Assembly: GCA_030765065.1 (NCBI GenBank)
Contig: CM060988.1
Coordinates: 176,989,065-177,053,064, forward strand
DNA: 64,000 nucleotides
Source of the DNA: Deroplatys truncata
Taxonomy: Eukaryota > Arthropoda > Insecta > Mantodea > Mantidae
Direction of reading: 5' to 3'
The notes beneath the pieces were generated by a model, which did no database searches, was not told the origin of the DNA, and was given only the letters and a program-made list of their open reading frames with translations. The translations under genes were made by a program, and so were the position numbers. Positions 23,328-35,579 of this stretch are shown piece by piece (the stretch's first letter is position 1; the number at the start of each line of letters is the position of its first letter).

Positions 23328-23829
23328 AGAACGTTTTGTGTATAATGTTATGTTTTACATTAAGACCATTTCATTTAAAGTGGCTTAATTTTAATTTGAT
23401 TTCTTACAAAGCATGTTATGTCAATCTTAAATGACATTAATACAGAATAACATGTGTTGTCTTCCACACAACTATCCAATTATAAGAAAGGAAATTAGTG
23501 ATGGGGGGTAAAATTAGTATGTCATGCACACACCCATTAAAATGCTGCATTTTTCTTACCCTTGATTGTTTATGTTTTATTTGAAATAAAACATATTGAA
23601 CAGTAAGTTAAAGGAGAAATTCAAGTCTGACAAAACTACAATAGGAACACACCAATAACTCCTCCCCTTTATCACTGCTAATAATACACACAAATATCTC
23701 TGAGCAGGAAATTGTCAGTAACAGATTGCATGTTTATCTTATAAATGTGGTTTTCAGCATACCCCATAAAAAGTTAGGAATTGCTGTACTTACATAGAAA
23801 AGCTGCAGCCATCTCAAACTTAACTACGA

Positions 23830-24075
23830 TGAGGCTCTGAGGTCTAGTGCCCTAGTGTGGGTTATCTCATACTTAAAAAATAGGGATCAATGTGTGGAAG
23901 TAAACTACAAAAATACAAATGACATGGCAGAAAAAATAAAATAAGATTTTCAGAGTTCACCAGGTTCAAAATTGGGTCCAGTTTTGTTTTTGGTGTACAC
24001 AAATGATATGTATTTGAATTAATCCACAGAAATGGAGAACAGCAGTTGGATATTGCAGATTATGTGACAGTAAAT
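23830..24075 (+). pseudogene. LINE reverse transcriptase core remnant
   Basis: Frames give VWVISYLKNRDQCVEVN, then SSPGSKLGPVLFLVYTNDM (the QGS.LGP.LF..Y.NDL motif) and, after a frameshift, QLDIADYVTV in place of the FADD box. The catalytic pair is altered and stops are present. Confidence 0.75.
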
Positions 24076-24329
24076 TGAAGTGAAAAATAAAGCAAATGAC
24101 ATAACATCAATCATAAAACAATAATACTCCAGTTTAGAAGTGATGAACAACAGTTTATTCTGTTTTTGTTTCTTTTGTTACAATTACAATACAATTAAGT
24201 TTATTAACATCCTTTTAAATATATTTGAAGGACATGTCCAATTACAAATATAAAATAATTTAACAAGTACAGCTTATAATTTTACATTGCTTTTCATTAA
24301 CATTTTTACCTTAAGTATCAATTTTCACT

Positions 24330-24985
24330 TTACATTGCTTTACCATGTCTAAATTCATCTACACTATAAAATTAATTTTCTGTTAAGTATTTCTTTATTG
24401 TTTTCATCATTACATTTGGCTGGTTTATGTTCTTTATTTCTCTAGGTAATTTATTGAATAATTCTCTTCCTCTAACTTCTGATTATTTAGAGTTCCCCTT
24501 AATGTCATTCTATAATAATTGTCATTGTTTCTTAAATTATGGTTATGTACACTGGAACTTTTTTGCATATTTATATTTATCACAGTTTTTATACAGTATA
24601 TATATATATATACATGGCACTGTTAACAAGTTTTGCTTCTTAAACACGCCCCTGCAAGTTTGTTTGTTTTCCATTTTGCTTATTATTCTAATTTTTTTTT
24701 TTTTTTTTTTTTTTTGCAGTTTAAAGACTTTATCCATTTCTCTTGCTGTAATATTTCCCCATAACGTAATTCCCTATCTTACATGTGAATATATAAAAGC
24801 ATAATAGACTTGTTTCATTGTTGTATTGTCCATTATTTTAGTTGTCTCATTACATAAATGCCCTTATTTATCGGTTTTCTAATTGATGCTACATGAGATT
24901 GCCAATTTAAATGTTTATCAATTATTACTCCAAGAAAATTAGTGCAATTTATTTCTGATATGTTTTCCCCATCTATACTTTGATA
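24330..24985 (-). pseudogene. LINE reverse transcriptase C-terminal remnant, opposite strand
   Basis: Minus-strand reading includes NISEINCTNFLGVIIDKHLN, YVMRQLK, FNKLPREIKNINQPNVMMKT and YSVDEFRHGKAM before a stop at 24330-24332. This is the usual C-terminus of jockey-like elements (FLG..ID..L.W, YNKLP..IK, FYSVEEF). A poly-T tract (24691-24715) and TA repeat (about 24597-24612) interrupt it. Confidence 0.78.
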
Positions 24986-25106
24986 TTAAATATTAAACAA
25001 ACTGCATGATGAAGTAGTTACAAGTTATAATTTTGAACTCAGAAGCTGTTAAACAAGCTGCATTAAATTACAAATAAATGGAGTAATTATCCCTGAAATG
25101 GAATGT
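24978..25106 (+). repeat. direct repeat unit 1 (LINE segment)
   Basis: About 128 bases starting CTTTGATATTAAA and ending GGAATGTG, repeated with few changes at 26560-26686. It codes for INGVIIPEMEC of the LINE. Copy B2 of the LTR starts at its right edge. Confidence 0.85.
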
Positions 25107-26558
25107 GTGGCAGTAATTTGTATCACAATAATGTAAATGCCAGAGTGATTGTAGTGTAAATAAGCATTATTGTATGACATACAGTCTTATTTGTAAAAAG
25201 AAATAAATTTAATGTTCAAAATAATGACAATGTCCATAGTCATTACACTAGACATAATAAGGATATACACTTAACCTCTGTCAGAACTACAATATGTAAG
25301 AATGCAGTACTGCACTCCAGTATAAGGAATTATAATTCCCTACCTAATGCCATTAAAGATATAAATAATTATAATGTGTTTAAAACTAGAACAAAGGCTT
25401 TCTTGCAGGAACACTGCTTCTACACCGTAAAGGAATATTTACAGTTTAATAAATCCTTGTTTGCATAAGACATTGTACTAATCCGTTAAGTTATCTAGTA
25501 GTATGTCATTTAATTTATAAATATATCTATTGTATATCATAGTTGAACTCAAATTATATATAACTTTATTGTAATGTAAATATATAAATTTAACTATTGA
25601 CATATCCTGTATCAATGTACTATGTACTGAATTGATGTTAAAGGATTAATAAATCAAAATAAATCTCTGAAAAAAAAAAAAAAAATCTCTGACATTGATT
25701 TGAGATGTTTGTTAATTATAAGCATTGTTAGGAAATAAGTTTACATGACCTCACTGAAACTGACAATAAGAGTGAGTAACAATGAGCGAGGGGGTGAGTT
25801 GTTTATCAATTAGAAGAGACAAACAAATGACATCAGATTGGCGCGCTTTTCTTAGAAATAGCGGGAATATTTTCCTAGAGCATATGTTTTCGTAATTTTT
25901 GATTGGATATAAAAATAGACGCTAATGTTGGCGCATTTTATTAACCAATAGCAGCTCGGTTATAATCTTTAGGCATATCGGGGTGTGGGAGTATAAAAAG
26001 CTAAAGTCAGAGGCAGATTTCGTCAGTCCAACAGAAGCATTCGCGTGTAATACGTCGATCAGTTCAACATAAGTATTCGTGAGTTATACATCGCGTAGTT
26101 CAACGGAAGCATACATAAAGTACACGTTACGCAATTCTACAGAATCTCTCGCATCTCAAAGTTTGTTATAAATGTGAAACACGCAAATTAATAATGTGCA
26201 GTAAATAAGTGATTATAGTGATATTAGAAAATATAACAGTTTCAGTCTGGCATGTATCAAGAGTCAATATGTGAACTTAATTAATTGTGACGGTAATAAA
26301 AGTGTAAAAACAAATTCTTTTATCAGTGTTATCTTTGAGTAACAAATCCTTTCCGTCTACACACCTTGATCAAGAGATATGCTTGACCGAGAAATAATAG
26401 CTAGCCGGAGGACAATGAACCCAACATTCAAAGTAGTAATACAATAACAGGCGCCCAGTAAAAGATAACACAAAGTGACCGCGACAAATTGGCTTCCATA
26501 CGTGGTGCGGATAAACATGAAGTATCCTCCAACTACCAACAAATAATCCACTTCAACT
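25107..26558 (+). mobile_element. LTR family B, copy 2, interrupted by a LINE tail
   Basis: Begins TGTGGCAGTAATTTGTATCA like the other B copies, is interrupted by LINE 3' sequence with poly-A (to about 25686), and resumes at CTCTGACATTGATTTGAGAT. The resumed part has GATTGGCGCGC (about 25838), CTAATGTTGGCGCATTTTA (about 25922), CCAATAGCAG, a TATAAAAAG box (25991), AATAAA (26295), CTAGCCGGAGGACA (26401) and AAATTGGCTTCCATACGTGG (26486). No coding internal region remains. Confidence 0.7.
25230..25686 (+). pseudogene. LINE 3' end with poly-A inside LTR B2
   Basis: One open frame reads HSHYTRHNKDIHLTSVRT, then AVLHSSIRNYNSLPNAIKDI, and ends AFLQEHCFYTVKEYLQFN..SLFA with a stop. This is the standard C-terminus of jockey-type reverse transcriptases (YN.LP..IK, FYSVEEFL). 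A ~16-base poly-A follows at 25671-25686, so it is a 5'-truncated insertion in the LTR. Confidence 0.82.
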
Positions 26559-26559
26559 T

Positions 26560-26950
26560 TGATATTAAATGTTAAAAAAAACTGCATGATGAAGTAGTTA
26601 CAATTTATTATTTTGAACTCAGAAGCTGTTAAACAAGCTGCATTAAATTACAAATAAATGGAGAAATTATCCCTGAAATGGAATGTGAAAATTTTCTAAG
26701 AGTAATAATAGATAAACACCTTAAATGGAATACGTAAGGCATATAAAAAAATTAAATAATCTATATTATGAGGCAGATTAAGAAAACAATGGACAATGAA
26801 ACAGTAGAACGGGTTTACTACACCTTTCTATATTCATATATAAAATACGGGGTAACACTAGGAGAGAATATTACAGCATCAGAAATGGAAAAAAATAGTA
26901 TATTATCCAACGAGAGTATAATGGTAGCAATTAAGATGCAAGTACATATG
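26560..26950 (+). pseudogene. LINE reverse transcriptase segment, with direct repeat unit 2
   Basis: 26560-26686 repeats 24978-25106. The frame continues past it: INGEIIPEMECENFLRVIID, KHLKWNT, then MRQIKKTMDNETVERVYYTF and LYSYIKYGVTLGEN. This is the FLG..ID..L.W ... YY.L..S.I.YG region of a jockey-like reverse transcriptase. It is truncated near 26950. Confidence 0.78.
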
Positions 26951-26999
26951 TTTATGAAATAAGTGGAGCAAGTTTCATAATTTTTATATGAGCATCTTA

Positions 27000-27960
27000 A
27001 TTCCCATTATACTGAAGTTTCATATGACTGTTTATCTCAACCATATGTTTAAGTTTAAAATATTTATAAATTATTTTTTATATTCTATGCTTATCCGAGT
27101 CAATAAGTGCACTGACTTTACCTTATGCACTGAAACAGTTGGCAGGGTTGCGGTATGTGTGCAGAAGCGAAAATATTGGGTTTATTTTGATCTCGACCTT
27201 GACACAATACTCAATGATACAATGATTATATGCTAATAAAATTAAAAAAAAGTAGATTTTGTTAAGTGTGGATTTACTGATTGGTGGAACCTGCACTTTA
27301 ATGAACCTCATTAAAGTGCAGCTATGGGACGCACAATTAATACATTTAGACATGGTCAGGTGTAAAAATCCTTCAACTTAAAAAAAAAAAAGACAGAATA
27401 AAGGGAATGTGGAAAGAAAACACACTTGCAAAGATTTTTTTTTAAAGTTTAAGTATCTAAACACTCCCTTACTCACTCTTTTGTGCATGTGTGTGTATAT
27501 ATATATATATATATATTTTTTTTTTAATTCTCTCACCATTGAAACGTCCAAGATTTTCTGGCAGACATGGGGCTATAAAATAAATTCTAATTTAATTTAA
27601 TAAATTACCAAGAGATTAAAAATGATTTACAAAGCCCTTGTACTTGAATAGGAACACATTTAAGTTATAAAAGAACATGCTTGTGAAGAAGGCCTTGATT
27701 TTTGGATGCCATGAAGTAGAAAATAGTTGCTATTCTACAGAAATGCATGTAGAATAAAACAAAATGCAGATATTTCATTCCAAGCACTATATATGTAGAC
27801 TGTCATGCTTTAGTAACTAAGACACAGCAAAACAAAAAAGAGAATTGAATGTGTTTGTAATGCTACACTATACATGTGATACCAATTCAAAGCATTTTAA
27901 TAACCGTCATTTAAGGTGGATTGCTTTATTTCCTCTGTAATAAAAAAGATCATTACCAGG
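27000..27960. other. intergenic, microsatellites only
   Basis: Nothing recognised except poly-A (about 27382-27392) and a (TA)n then poly-T tract (about 27495-27526). Confidence 0.5.
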
Positions 27961-27966
27961 GAAGGT

Positions 27967-29130
27967 TGAGGCAGTATTTTTAACACTTAAGTGATTTCAG
28001 TGTAATTATATAATATATAAATTCAATAACAGCCCGCCTTAAAGCAATATGTGTATAAATAAAAATATAAACCGTGTATGTAACAGCCATTGTATTAATG
28101 TTTATATTATTATGTACATGTTTAATAATGTTATGTGAATGTATTATGTAATTTAATAATGTAGGAGCTGTGAGAATAGTTGCTAACAATGAGGTAACCT
28201 TGAGGCAATAATGAATTGGAAAGTTTAATAATGCTACTAGTAATTCTTGGAGGAACAATAATGTAATTTTTAAAACAGTTTATAAATAGCCAATCAACAA
28301 CCAGAAAAACCTTAGTTAAACAAAAGTATTATATTGAAGTAAAATTAGCCAATCAGAAACTGAAATAGAGCAAATTGTACAAATTTAGAAGTCAGTTGCT
28401 AGTAGACATTGTTCCTAACTGGACGCGAGATGCGTCCTCGAACAGTTTAATATGTATTCAGTGTGAGACAAAAATTCAATATGGCGAGAATATTATAAAG
28501 TTTACGTGTTTAAAGGTGCAATTAATTAAATAATCTCACAGTTCTCTATATAAGTGAAGTGTTATTTAATCGTATGAAGGATTAATAAATGGAGTGAACT
28601 AAAAATTATAATCTGTGTAAGCCTACATTCTCTAGCCGCATGTTGTCCTCCATGGACTAGTGGTACCGTGCTAGTCTCTAGTTCCCAAGGTCACGGGTTC
28701 AAACCTGGCGGAGGGCGATGGATTTTTTCGGGCGTAAAAATCCTTAGCATGGCTTCCTTCGGAAGGGAAGTAAAGCTGGTAGTCCCGTGTCGTAGATTTA
28801 CGGCATGTAAAAGAACCTCAAGCCTGATAAAGAGGCCTCTAAGCAAAATTTCCGGTCTTTCACACCCAATATAGAATGGGATGCTAAGGACCATAGTAGT
28901 TAAAGAGCGTCCATGCATAAAACTCAATTTAATTTAATTTCTAGCCACATCACACCCTGCAGATACACATGTTTCTACAAATTAATACTGACGCAGCCGA
29001 GGCAAACATAAATATATATAATATTTAAAGAAACATTAAAATACAAAGTTGATTCTTAAACGTTGGGGCGAAGGCTACCGGAAACTTTGTACCATACATG
29101 GGGCAGTTAGTTCATCAAATTTGGCTTTCC
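27967..29130 (+). mobile_element. LTR family C, copy 1, carrying SINE D1
   Basis: Begins TGAGGCAGTATTTTTAACAC. It has two CCAAT boxes about 60 bases apart (AGCCAATCAACAACCAG at 28287, AGCCAATCAGAAAC at 28348), a TATA box CTATATAAG (about 28546), and AATAAA (28584). Past the SINE it continues to GGCTACCGGAAACTT and CCATACATGGGGCAGTT, then TTTGGCTTTCCATACGTG, the primer-binding-site-like segment shared with family B. No gag/pol is present. Confidence 0.7.
28641..28939 (+). mobile_element. tRNA-derived SINE family D, copy 1
   Basis: The tRNA-like head has an A-box region TGGACTAGTGG and a B box GGTTCAAACC. The body includes TCCTTAGCATGGCTTCCTTC and GTCCCGTGTCGTAGATTTAC, and the tail is AATTTAATTTAATT. 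Target duplication TCTAGCC(G/A)CA at 28631-28640 and 28940-28949. It sits inside LTR C1, so it is younger than that LTR. Confidence 0.92.
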
Positions 29131-30110
29131 ATACGTGAAGGTAAACACTCCTTCAAGGTTAAATAATTAAGTAAATAGAGAAAATCGCATCTAGCTAACA
29201 TTAGATATCAGTGAACCGATATTTTATTATTAACAACTGAGAAGATTATTTTTTTTTTGATGGTCGCATACTTTTCCAAATGGTTAACTGGTAGTGTGGA
29301 ATCTTCATATCCACCAGCGGCATCTCAATTTTGTTTTATATGTTAAGTTTTTCAGCATTATGTGAAAACTATGTAGATTTTATGTTATTAAATAACCATG
29401 GGATCAAAGAGAAAGTACAAAGGTTTAAAATTGATTATGTACAGTGATTATCGAAAAACAATCATTCTACCACGGGTATGTACAGGCTCTGCAGTTTCCA
29501 GAATCTGGGGAGGTTAAGTAAGAGAGATATTCTGCCAGCGTTTCATATCCTGTTGTGTGAATATCAGAGGGTTTTTCATGTTATTAGGAATAGACTGTAC
29601 AAGTTACTATAAAGGGTAAAGAGGATCCACCTTAAAAATATTCTGGATCATTATAAATTATTTCATGAAGATGGGGAGGTAAATGAAATCAAACTATCAT
29701 TCAAGTTTATAAAGTTACCTGTGAAATATCAGGTAGCCAGCTAAAGAGCAATAAAATGCATTTCTGCAAATGTTTATCTAGATTAACATATACATAAAAG
29801 AATAATCTTTTGTAAGAATATTTTGTAGAACAGTGGGTAGATTAATTTTAAAGCTTCCTTTATTGAAAGGCTGCAACTTGGACAAAACATAACAAATAAA
29901 AAATTGAAAATAAACAGACATATAAATGTTTGAATAGTGCAATAAGAAAAGAACAAAGTCTTAGAATGAAACAATGTTAGAAGAAAGTAATATCGTTAAG
30001 ATTAGAAAATGTTTTTGAAGCTTTTACAAATATCCATGTTGAAGAGATTGAAATATAAACTTGGGTTGTTTTGAAAACTTAAAATGATTTGGGGGAAATC
30101 GGTAAAAGAA
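29131..30110. other. intergenic, nothing recognised
   Basis: A+T-rich; no coding remnant or shared repeat seen. Confidence 0.45.
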
Positions 30111-30119
30111 CATGGGAGG

Positions 30120-31035
30120 CATCACTGTGGATAACAAGGGCTATAAAGCTGATTTTTTTAAGAGGGCTACTGATCCTTTCAAAGTGGACGTTCCAAATGA
30201 TTTAATGTCAATAGTGGGTAAGCCCAACATCTGCAGGCGTCAGTGAACAACTTTGGAATTGTTCCATGGACACATATTAACAGCCCAATCGCCACAATGT
30301 AGCCAAGAGAGTATTTTTCTTTATAATATGGAACTGTTGGCTGGTAGATATTCTTTTTCTCATCATCAACCTCCTTGGTTTGGGTAGGACTTGTTTCAAA
30401 CCGTATTGTTGGATCTAATATGTAACCAATATGTCAGCCAGGTTTAAAGTCAATTATATCAATACTTGTATAGCAATTCAGAGATCTCCTCACGAGTACA
30501 ATACCCAACCTTCCGGAGAGAATTAGTCAACATATGCTGAATTGTGTGGTGATGAATATTCCTGAGTGCTTAGCCGTAGGGACAAAAGCAGAGAACGTGT
30601 GTACAAGTTTCAAACTAGCTGCAGTAACACCAACAGCAGCTATCGTCCTAACTTTGACCCTCTACAGCATTACATCATATTAAAGGTTTCTTTCCATTCA
30701 GTCTGTTGTGATGTAAAATCCAGTTGTTAGCAGGAGTATATTCCTTATATAGAATGACACCCTTGCCTTTGTGAGGTAGTTTATACTACTGTTTATACTC
30801 CTTATCCTGTAGTTCAGTTCCTGATCTTACAGGGGTCAATGTAGCAATCTCTGGGATTAATGTATTTGGTTGAAAGTGTTAGTTATAATTGGTGCAGACA
30901 TTTGTCGAACTTCTTTTGAATATTATGGGATTTTAAGATATATGGATCATTCTTTTGGCTAAACTATGTAAGCTGTTCGATTATGCCTTCCCACTGAGCT
31001 TTGAATAACCCAAGGCCTTTGTACTTTATATGTGC
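30120..31035 (-). pseudogene. LINE C-terminal remnant, R2-like
   Basis: Minus-strand reading with frameshifts gives YKGLGLFKAQWEGIIEQL, then LVHTFSAFVP.. with a decayed finger, DIIDFKPG, YILDPTIRFETSPTQTKEVD, KNIYQPTVPYYKEKYSL and VHGTIPKLFTDACRCW. The DPTIRFE / IY.PT+.YY+.KY / GARGTIP series is the endonuclease-side C-terminus of a group of arthropod LINEs that automatic annotation usually calls R2-like. The LINE call is firm; the clade is tentative. Confidence 0.7.
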
Positions 31036-31439
31036 ATATACCATAGAATTAGGTATGTCCGTTGGTAGCTGCAAAATTTCTTTAGGGTACCTCTATCACA
31101 TCAGCATTAGTGAGGAATGACTGGGATATTTTCTAGAGATGTGGTTCGAAATGTATAAATCAAAGATGGACAAATTGAAGAACTGATAATATTAAACTTC
31201 TGATCTGAGTGTAACAGTAGCGAAGAGGTCAGCAAATCAAGTTTGGTCTTCAGTGAATTGAGAGTGGCCTTTGAATTTAATATAGTCAGTCAGAAAAATT
31301 GATGCTGAAGTAATGGACATATTCAGTGGTTGTTATACAGGGAATGAGTATGTTGTCCGAGATGTGTAAAGATTCCTGTATTACGAGGATCTTCCTGAAA
31401 CTAAGTCCTGAAGAGTGTTAAAGAGAACAAAATCATCAG

Positions 31440-32299
31440 TAAGTAAGGGATATTTATTCGAATAATTACATAGATTCACTGACTACTTTTCAACATAGTC
31501 ACCACCATTGTTGAGAAATTTATCGTAATGATGCACTATTGACTGTATGCCCAAGTCATAGGAGTGTGCCGCCAATGTCCAGAGCCACGAAGTCACTTCA
31601 TTCTGCACCTCAGTGTCATTGTGGAAACGTTTTCCTGCCAGAAAACGCTTCATGAGATGGAAGAGATGAAAATCACTTGGGGCGAGGTAGAGGCTGTAGG
31701 GTGAATAGTCGAAGATCTCCCATCCAAACTGATTAAACACATTTTGTGTGGTGTTGGCTAAATGGGGTCTTGCATTGTCATGCAATAACGTAATGCCTCT
31801 TGTCAACATCCCACGTCTCGTGTTCTGGATTGCCCTCCTCAGTTTATGCAATGTCTGACAGTAAAAACTCGCACAGGACACTATGTTGATCCCAGAAGAC
31901 AGTGCACATGATTTTCTTGACAGATTATCTGCTTTAATTTGGTCTTCACAGGTGAGCCACTATGCCGCCAATGCATTGATTGTTGCTTTGTCTCTGGTGT
32001 GGCATGCAACACCCATGTTTCATCCCCAGTGACAATATTGTCAAGAAACTCGTCCCCTTTCTCTGCGTATCGCTGTAGAAATGTCACTGCTGTGACTAGA
32101 CGTCCCGCAGTTGGCGGGAGACAATATTGGAGCTGCCATTTTCTCCAAGCACTGTGCAATAACCACTGCCGTCACAAGACTGAAACTGTACTGCATTATT
32201 CCCACATACTTCCTCTCTACTCCTACAAATGCGCATTCCTATCCAACTAGTTGTGCCATCTCTGGACGCGATCGGGACTTAGTTTCTGAATGACCCTTG
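31440..32299 (-). mobile_element. mariner transposon, internally deleted, one end intact
   Basis: The 5' inverted repeat (complement of CTTAGTTTCTGAATGACCC) ends at 32299 next to TA. The transposase pieces are VTGDETWVLHATPETKQQ (first catalytic Asp; 31881-32159) and, in a second frame, RGITLLHDNARPHLAN (second Asp) and LAPSDFHLFHLMKRFLAGK (third Asp; 31483-31881), ending GDYVEK and a stop. All three DD34D residues remain, but the N-terminal helix-turn-helix and the 3' inverted repeat are missing, and the two frames are not joined. Confidence 0.85.
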
Positions 32300-32301
32300 T
32301 A

Positions 32302-33509
32302 ATTTCCCTTTAGAGATGTTAATGGCAACACATTTATTATAGTTAATTGATAGTCCAATTTCATTAATGCCTCGAAGCCATTTGTGTTGGTTCCAAAGCA
32401 GATGGATGGTCCTTTGTAATCATGTGAATGCAATACGTAAGACTTTTATAAAAGCTCAAGGAGGCAGAGGGGAGCTGGGGGGAAGGGAGGAGGAAAGAAA
32501 GCAGCACTTTAGTAAAATCACACAATTCTAAAGCTACAACATCAATACGAAATCGGTCTGGAAATATATTTTCATAGGAATTCAGTCCCAAATGATAAGC
32601 AAATGTTCCATTAAAATGATTTTATTTTTCAATCCAATAAATTATAAACGCATTTTATTTTAATAGGAGTTTTATTCTTTCCTTAAAAATAACACATACA
32701 GAACATCTAATATATTTCCATAAATAAAATATAAACACCAATAACAACAATAAAAAATAAAAATGATACGCATGGAAGATCATATTTACAATAAAATTCT
32801 CTAAATCTCTTACAGGTTATATGCGTGATTGGTAAATATTAAAACTAAGCAAGGTAACATAATTTAACTGAAATTACACACAAAGTGAAATATAGAAATG
32901 TACAAATTTTCACATTATATAGACTTTTCAGGTCTGCTCACATCACCATAATCAGGTTTTACATAGATTTCACTCCTTCTTTATTTGCGAAGTCTTAACC
33001 ACTTATACATGTGTGATTACAAATGAGAAAATTATAATGCATATAAATAAAATGAACAAAGTTTAACATTCTTTCTAGTTTTTATGAACTTGAGTTAAAG
33101 CTACATACTAGTTGAGAACAAATGTTCTTTTAAGCTTGGTTTCAAAAAGGAAAAGCTAGAGTAACGTATCATAAAATACATTATACAGAAAAACTTATGT
33201 CTAAGTCTTTTTATGTACTTAATGCATCAGAAACTGGCCAATCCTGGTATTTTAAATTCAAGGAATCAATCAGTCCTACAGCAAAAGTATAATGGGTAAA
33301 CTTCCACTAAGCATTCAACTTAATAAGTCTTTTTAATCCTCTTAGAAACAAAACATTCCCCAACACATTTTCTCTTTCAAAGTAATATTTGATTTTTGAA
33401 CAAGCTATATACAGAGAAAGAGTAAACTTTTGCTTTTCTTTCTAAGCTTTAGTAAATGAATGTTCTTTATTATTTCTTTGTTTATCCTCTCATTCAGTAG
33501 CCAAGACCA
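32302..33509. other. intergenic, nothing recognised
   Basis: Very A+T-rich sequence with no coding remnant or shared repeat seen. Confidence 0.45.
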
Positions 33510-34979
33510 TCTTTTACTAGGGTGACCATAAGATTTTGAATTAAGAACCTGGTATTCACAGGATATCATTTATGCATTTGTTTCAAAGCAGATGACTAAA
33601 TTTACTCAGAACTTTGTACTATTATCCCAATGGTATAACTTTGCACAACTATCAGTTAACTTGAACCTGCAAAATAACAAGTAAATGTCTCTATCTGCTA
33701 TACTTCCTTAACCAATTGCAATGCAGCATTTTGGTCAGTCAGTCTTGGAGGAGATATGGAGGCGTAACCAGCTAATTTCCCAGTTCTAGCTAATTCCAAC
33801 CACATGCTTTAGTTTGCGAGTTTGATTACTTGTGTTAAGTGGTGGTAGTAGTAGCTTTGAAATGTGCTTTGATAATTTGTTGCTCTGTTCTGCTCTCATT
33901 GTTTTACATATTTATATTTTAATTATTGTATATTTACAAGAGTAGTTAAAATGCCTAAGAGAGGCAGATAACCATCAATGATTTGTGATGGTATTATCCT
34001 TTGCATTGAGTTGTGCTACTAAAAAGTCAAGCATTGAAATTGCTGTAGACATGTGCATTTTATGAGCAGAAATCAAAAGTCTTGGCGGAGTAGAAAGCAA
34101 CTGTTGTGAGTTGGCAATCTCACAACTGCAGCACAGCCAACTTGATAAAATTTAACTGCAACCTTATACTGGCGAGGTAACAGTTTAAATTAACATCAAT
34201 TTCTAAGAGAGGGTAAATCAGTGTAGTCCGTCCACTTAGTTCTGAGAAACTGACATAGAGAGCAATATAAATTGCCACAGAGAATGGAAGGAGGAATGAG
34301 AACCACCATTTCAAACCTTGTGGTGTGCAAAAGTTAATATAAGCTGTCTAATTTTACGTGGATACAATTTTATTACTTTCTTTACTGTGGCAAGAACTAT
34401 ACAACTCTGTTGTTATAATGTTCATGACCTCCTATTGTAATTTCCTACATTATGTCAATGTTAACATTTTTAAGTTTGTAGTAACGGTCTCCTTCTTCTG
34501 AGAATGTTGGGTGACAGATGTATAAAATTAATTCATCATAAACAGTGCAACTAGTGCTAAGATTGGCCACATTCTGCCATTATTTGTGTGGGTTGGCACA
34601 TCACTACACAATAGTAATTGTCCTTCTAGCTCTCGATAAGCACTGAAAGCATGACTAAGTAGTTGAGCTTCTTGGATACTCCAAAATCTGTTCAAAAAAG
34701 GTTGAACGACTGAACATGTATATCTTCATAGACTTCCATGTCTATGGGTCTCTTAAAGATTTATATTTAAAATCACTGGAACTTGCTAAATTATGAAAAA
34801 TGAATCAAAGTTAAGCACTCGTATTGATTACCAAATTACAGGCATGGAGATGTTGTCCCCATTCTCAGCTGCTGATCAACTAACCCGTGGTTCCCCAATT
34901 TATCTATCTGTAGCTCATCTGGAGTGAGATTGGTGAATTTAGAATTAAACTACCCCGCTGGAAAGAACATATACCAAAA

Positions 34980-35145
34980 GTTTCAAACATCAAAATAAGA
35001 ACTTTGAAATTCCAGCAGACAATAGTTTAATCTCTGAATTCAACAACCCCACATCAGATAATGCCACAAATATCCAGCGATCAGGGAATCACCAATTAGT
35101 CAACCAGCATGAGAATGGGCCAACAGGTCCTCAAAACGTGTCCTG
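34980..35145 (+). pseudogene. Penelope-like 3' end scrap
   Basis: Contains CAGCATGAGAATGGGCCAAC followed by GGTCCTCAAAACGTGTCCTG, a decayed version of the CTGANGA..GAAAC end motif found in the other Penelope-like pieces. The upstream sequence resembles a decayed ORF end but is too broken to be sure. Confidence 0.35.
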
Positions 35146-35334
35146 CCAGCAATTTGAGTGCGTAACGTCAATTCATTTTTCATAATTCGCTTAAAGATTC
35201 TTTGTATGGAGTTCACTTTGAAAATGACAACCAAGTAAGCATGCAAAGCGGACTTAGGACAAAAGCTGTTTATCAGGAAGAAATACACACACTAGCTCTG
35301 CATTGGTAACTGTTTAGAAAAATACGAGGGGCAC

Positions 35335-35579
35335 ATTATATGTTGGCCACGATATGAAGTGTTCAGTAGGAAGAGGAATTAAACAGTTTACAGAACACAT
35401 CTGCATTTCTGAGTTGCATTTACTAGTGAGGCTGTGATGTGCAAATGTAGTACTGTTTTCATTGTGCAACTGTACATTCCCTCAATTACCTTGCCCCTCA
35501 CTCCTCTCGGATGGCAAGCCTTAACAATGTTATGAGCAGTCAACAAAATGTATCCATACTGTGGCCAACTTATATTGAT
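35335..35579 (+). mobile_element. MITE family G, copy 1
   Basis: 245 bases with inverted ends (ATTATATGTTGGCCACGATA and the complement of TATAAGTTGGCCACAGTATG). The whole interior, including CTAGTGAGGCTG, GTAGTACTGTTTTCATT and CCTTGCCCCTC, recurs in reverse at 39911-40190. Confidence 0.78.

Noticed and set aside
24427-24804. 125-codon plus-strand frame rich in Phe/Leu, resembling a membrane protein
   Set aside because: It is the antisense of a LINE tail crossing a poly-T tract; the minus strand carries recognisable reverse-transcriptase motifs.
32111-32293. Plus-strand frames over 31939-32293
   Set aside because: Antisense of the mariner transposase remnant.
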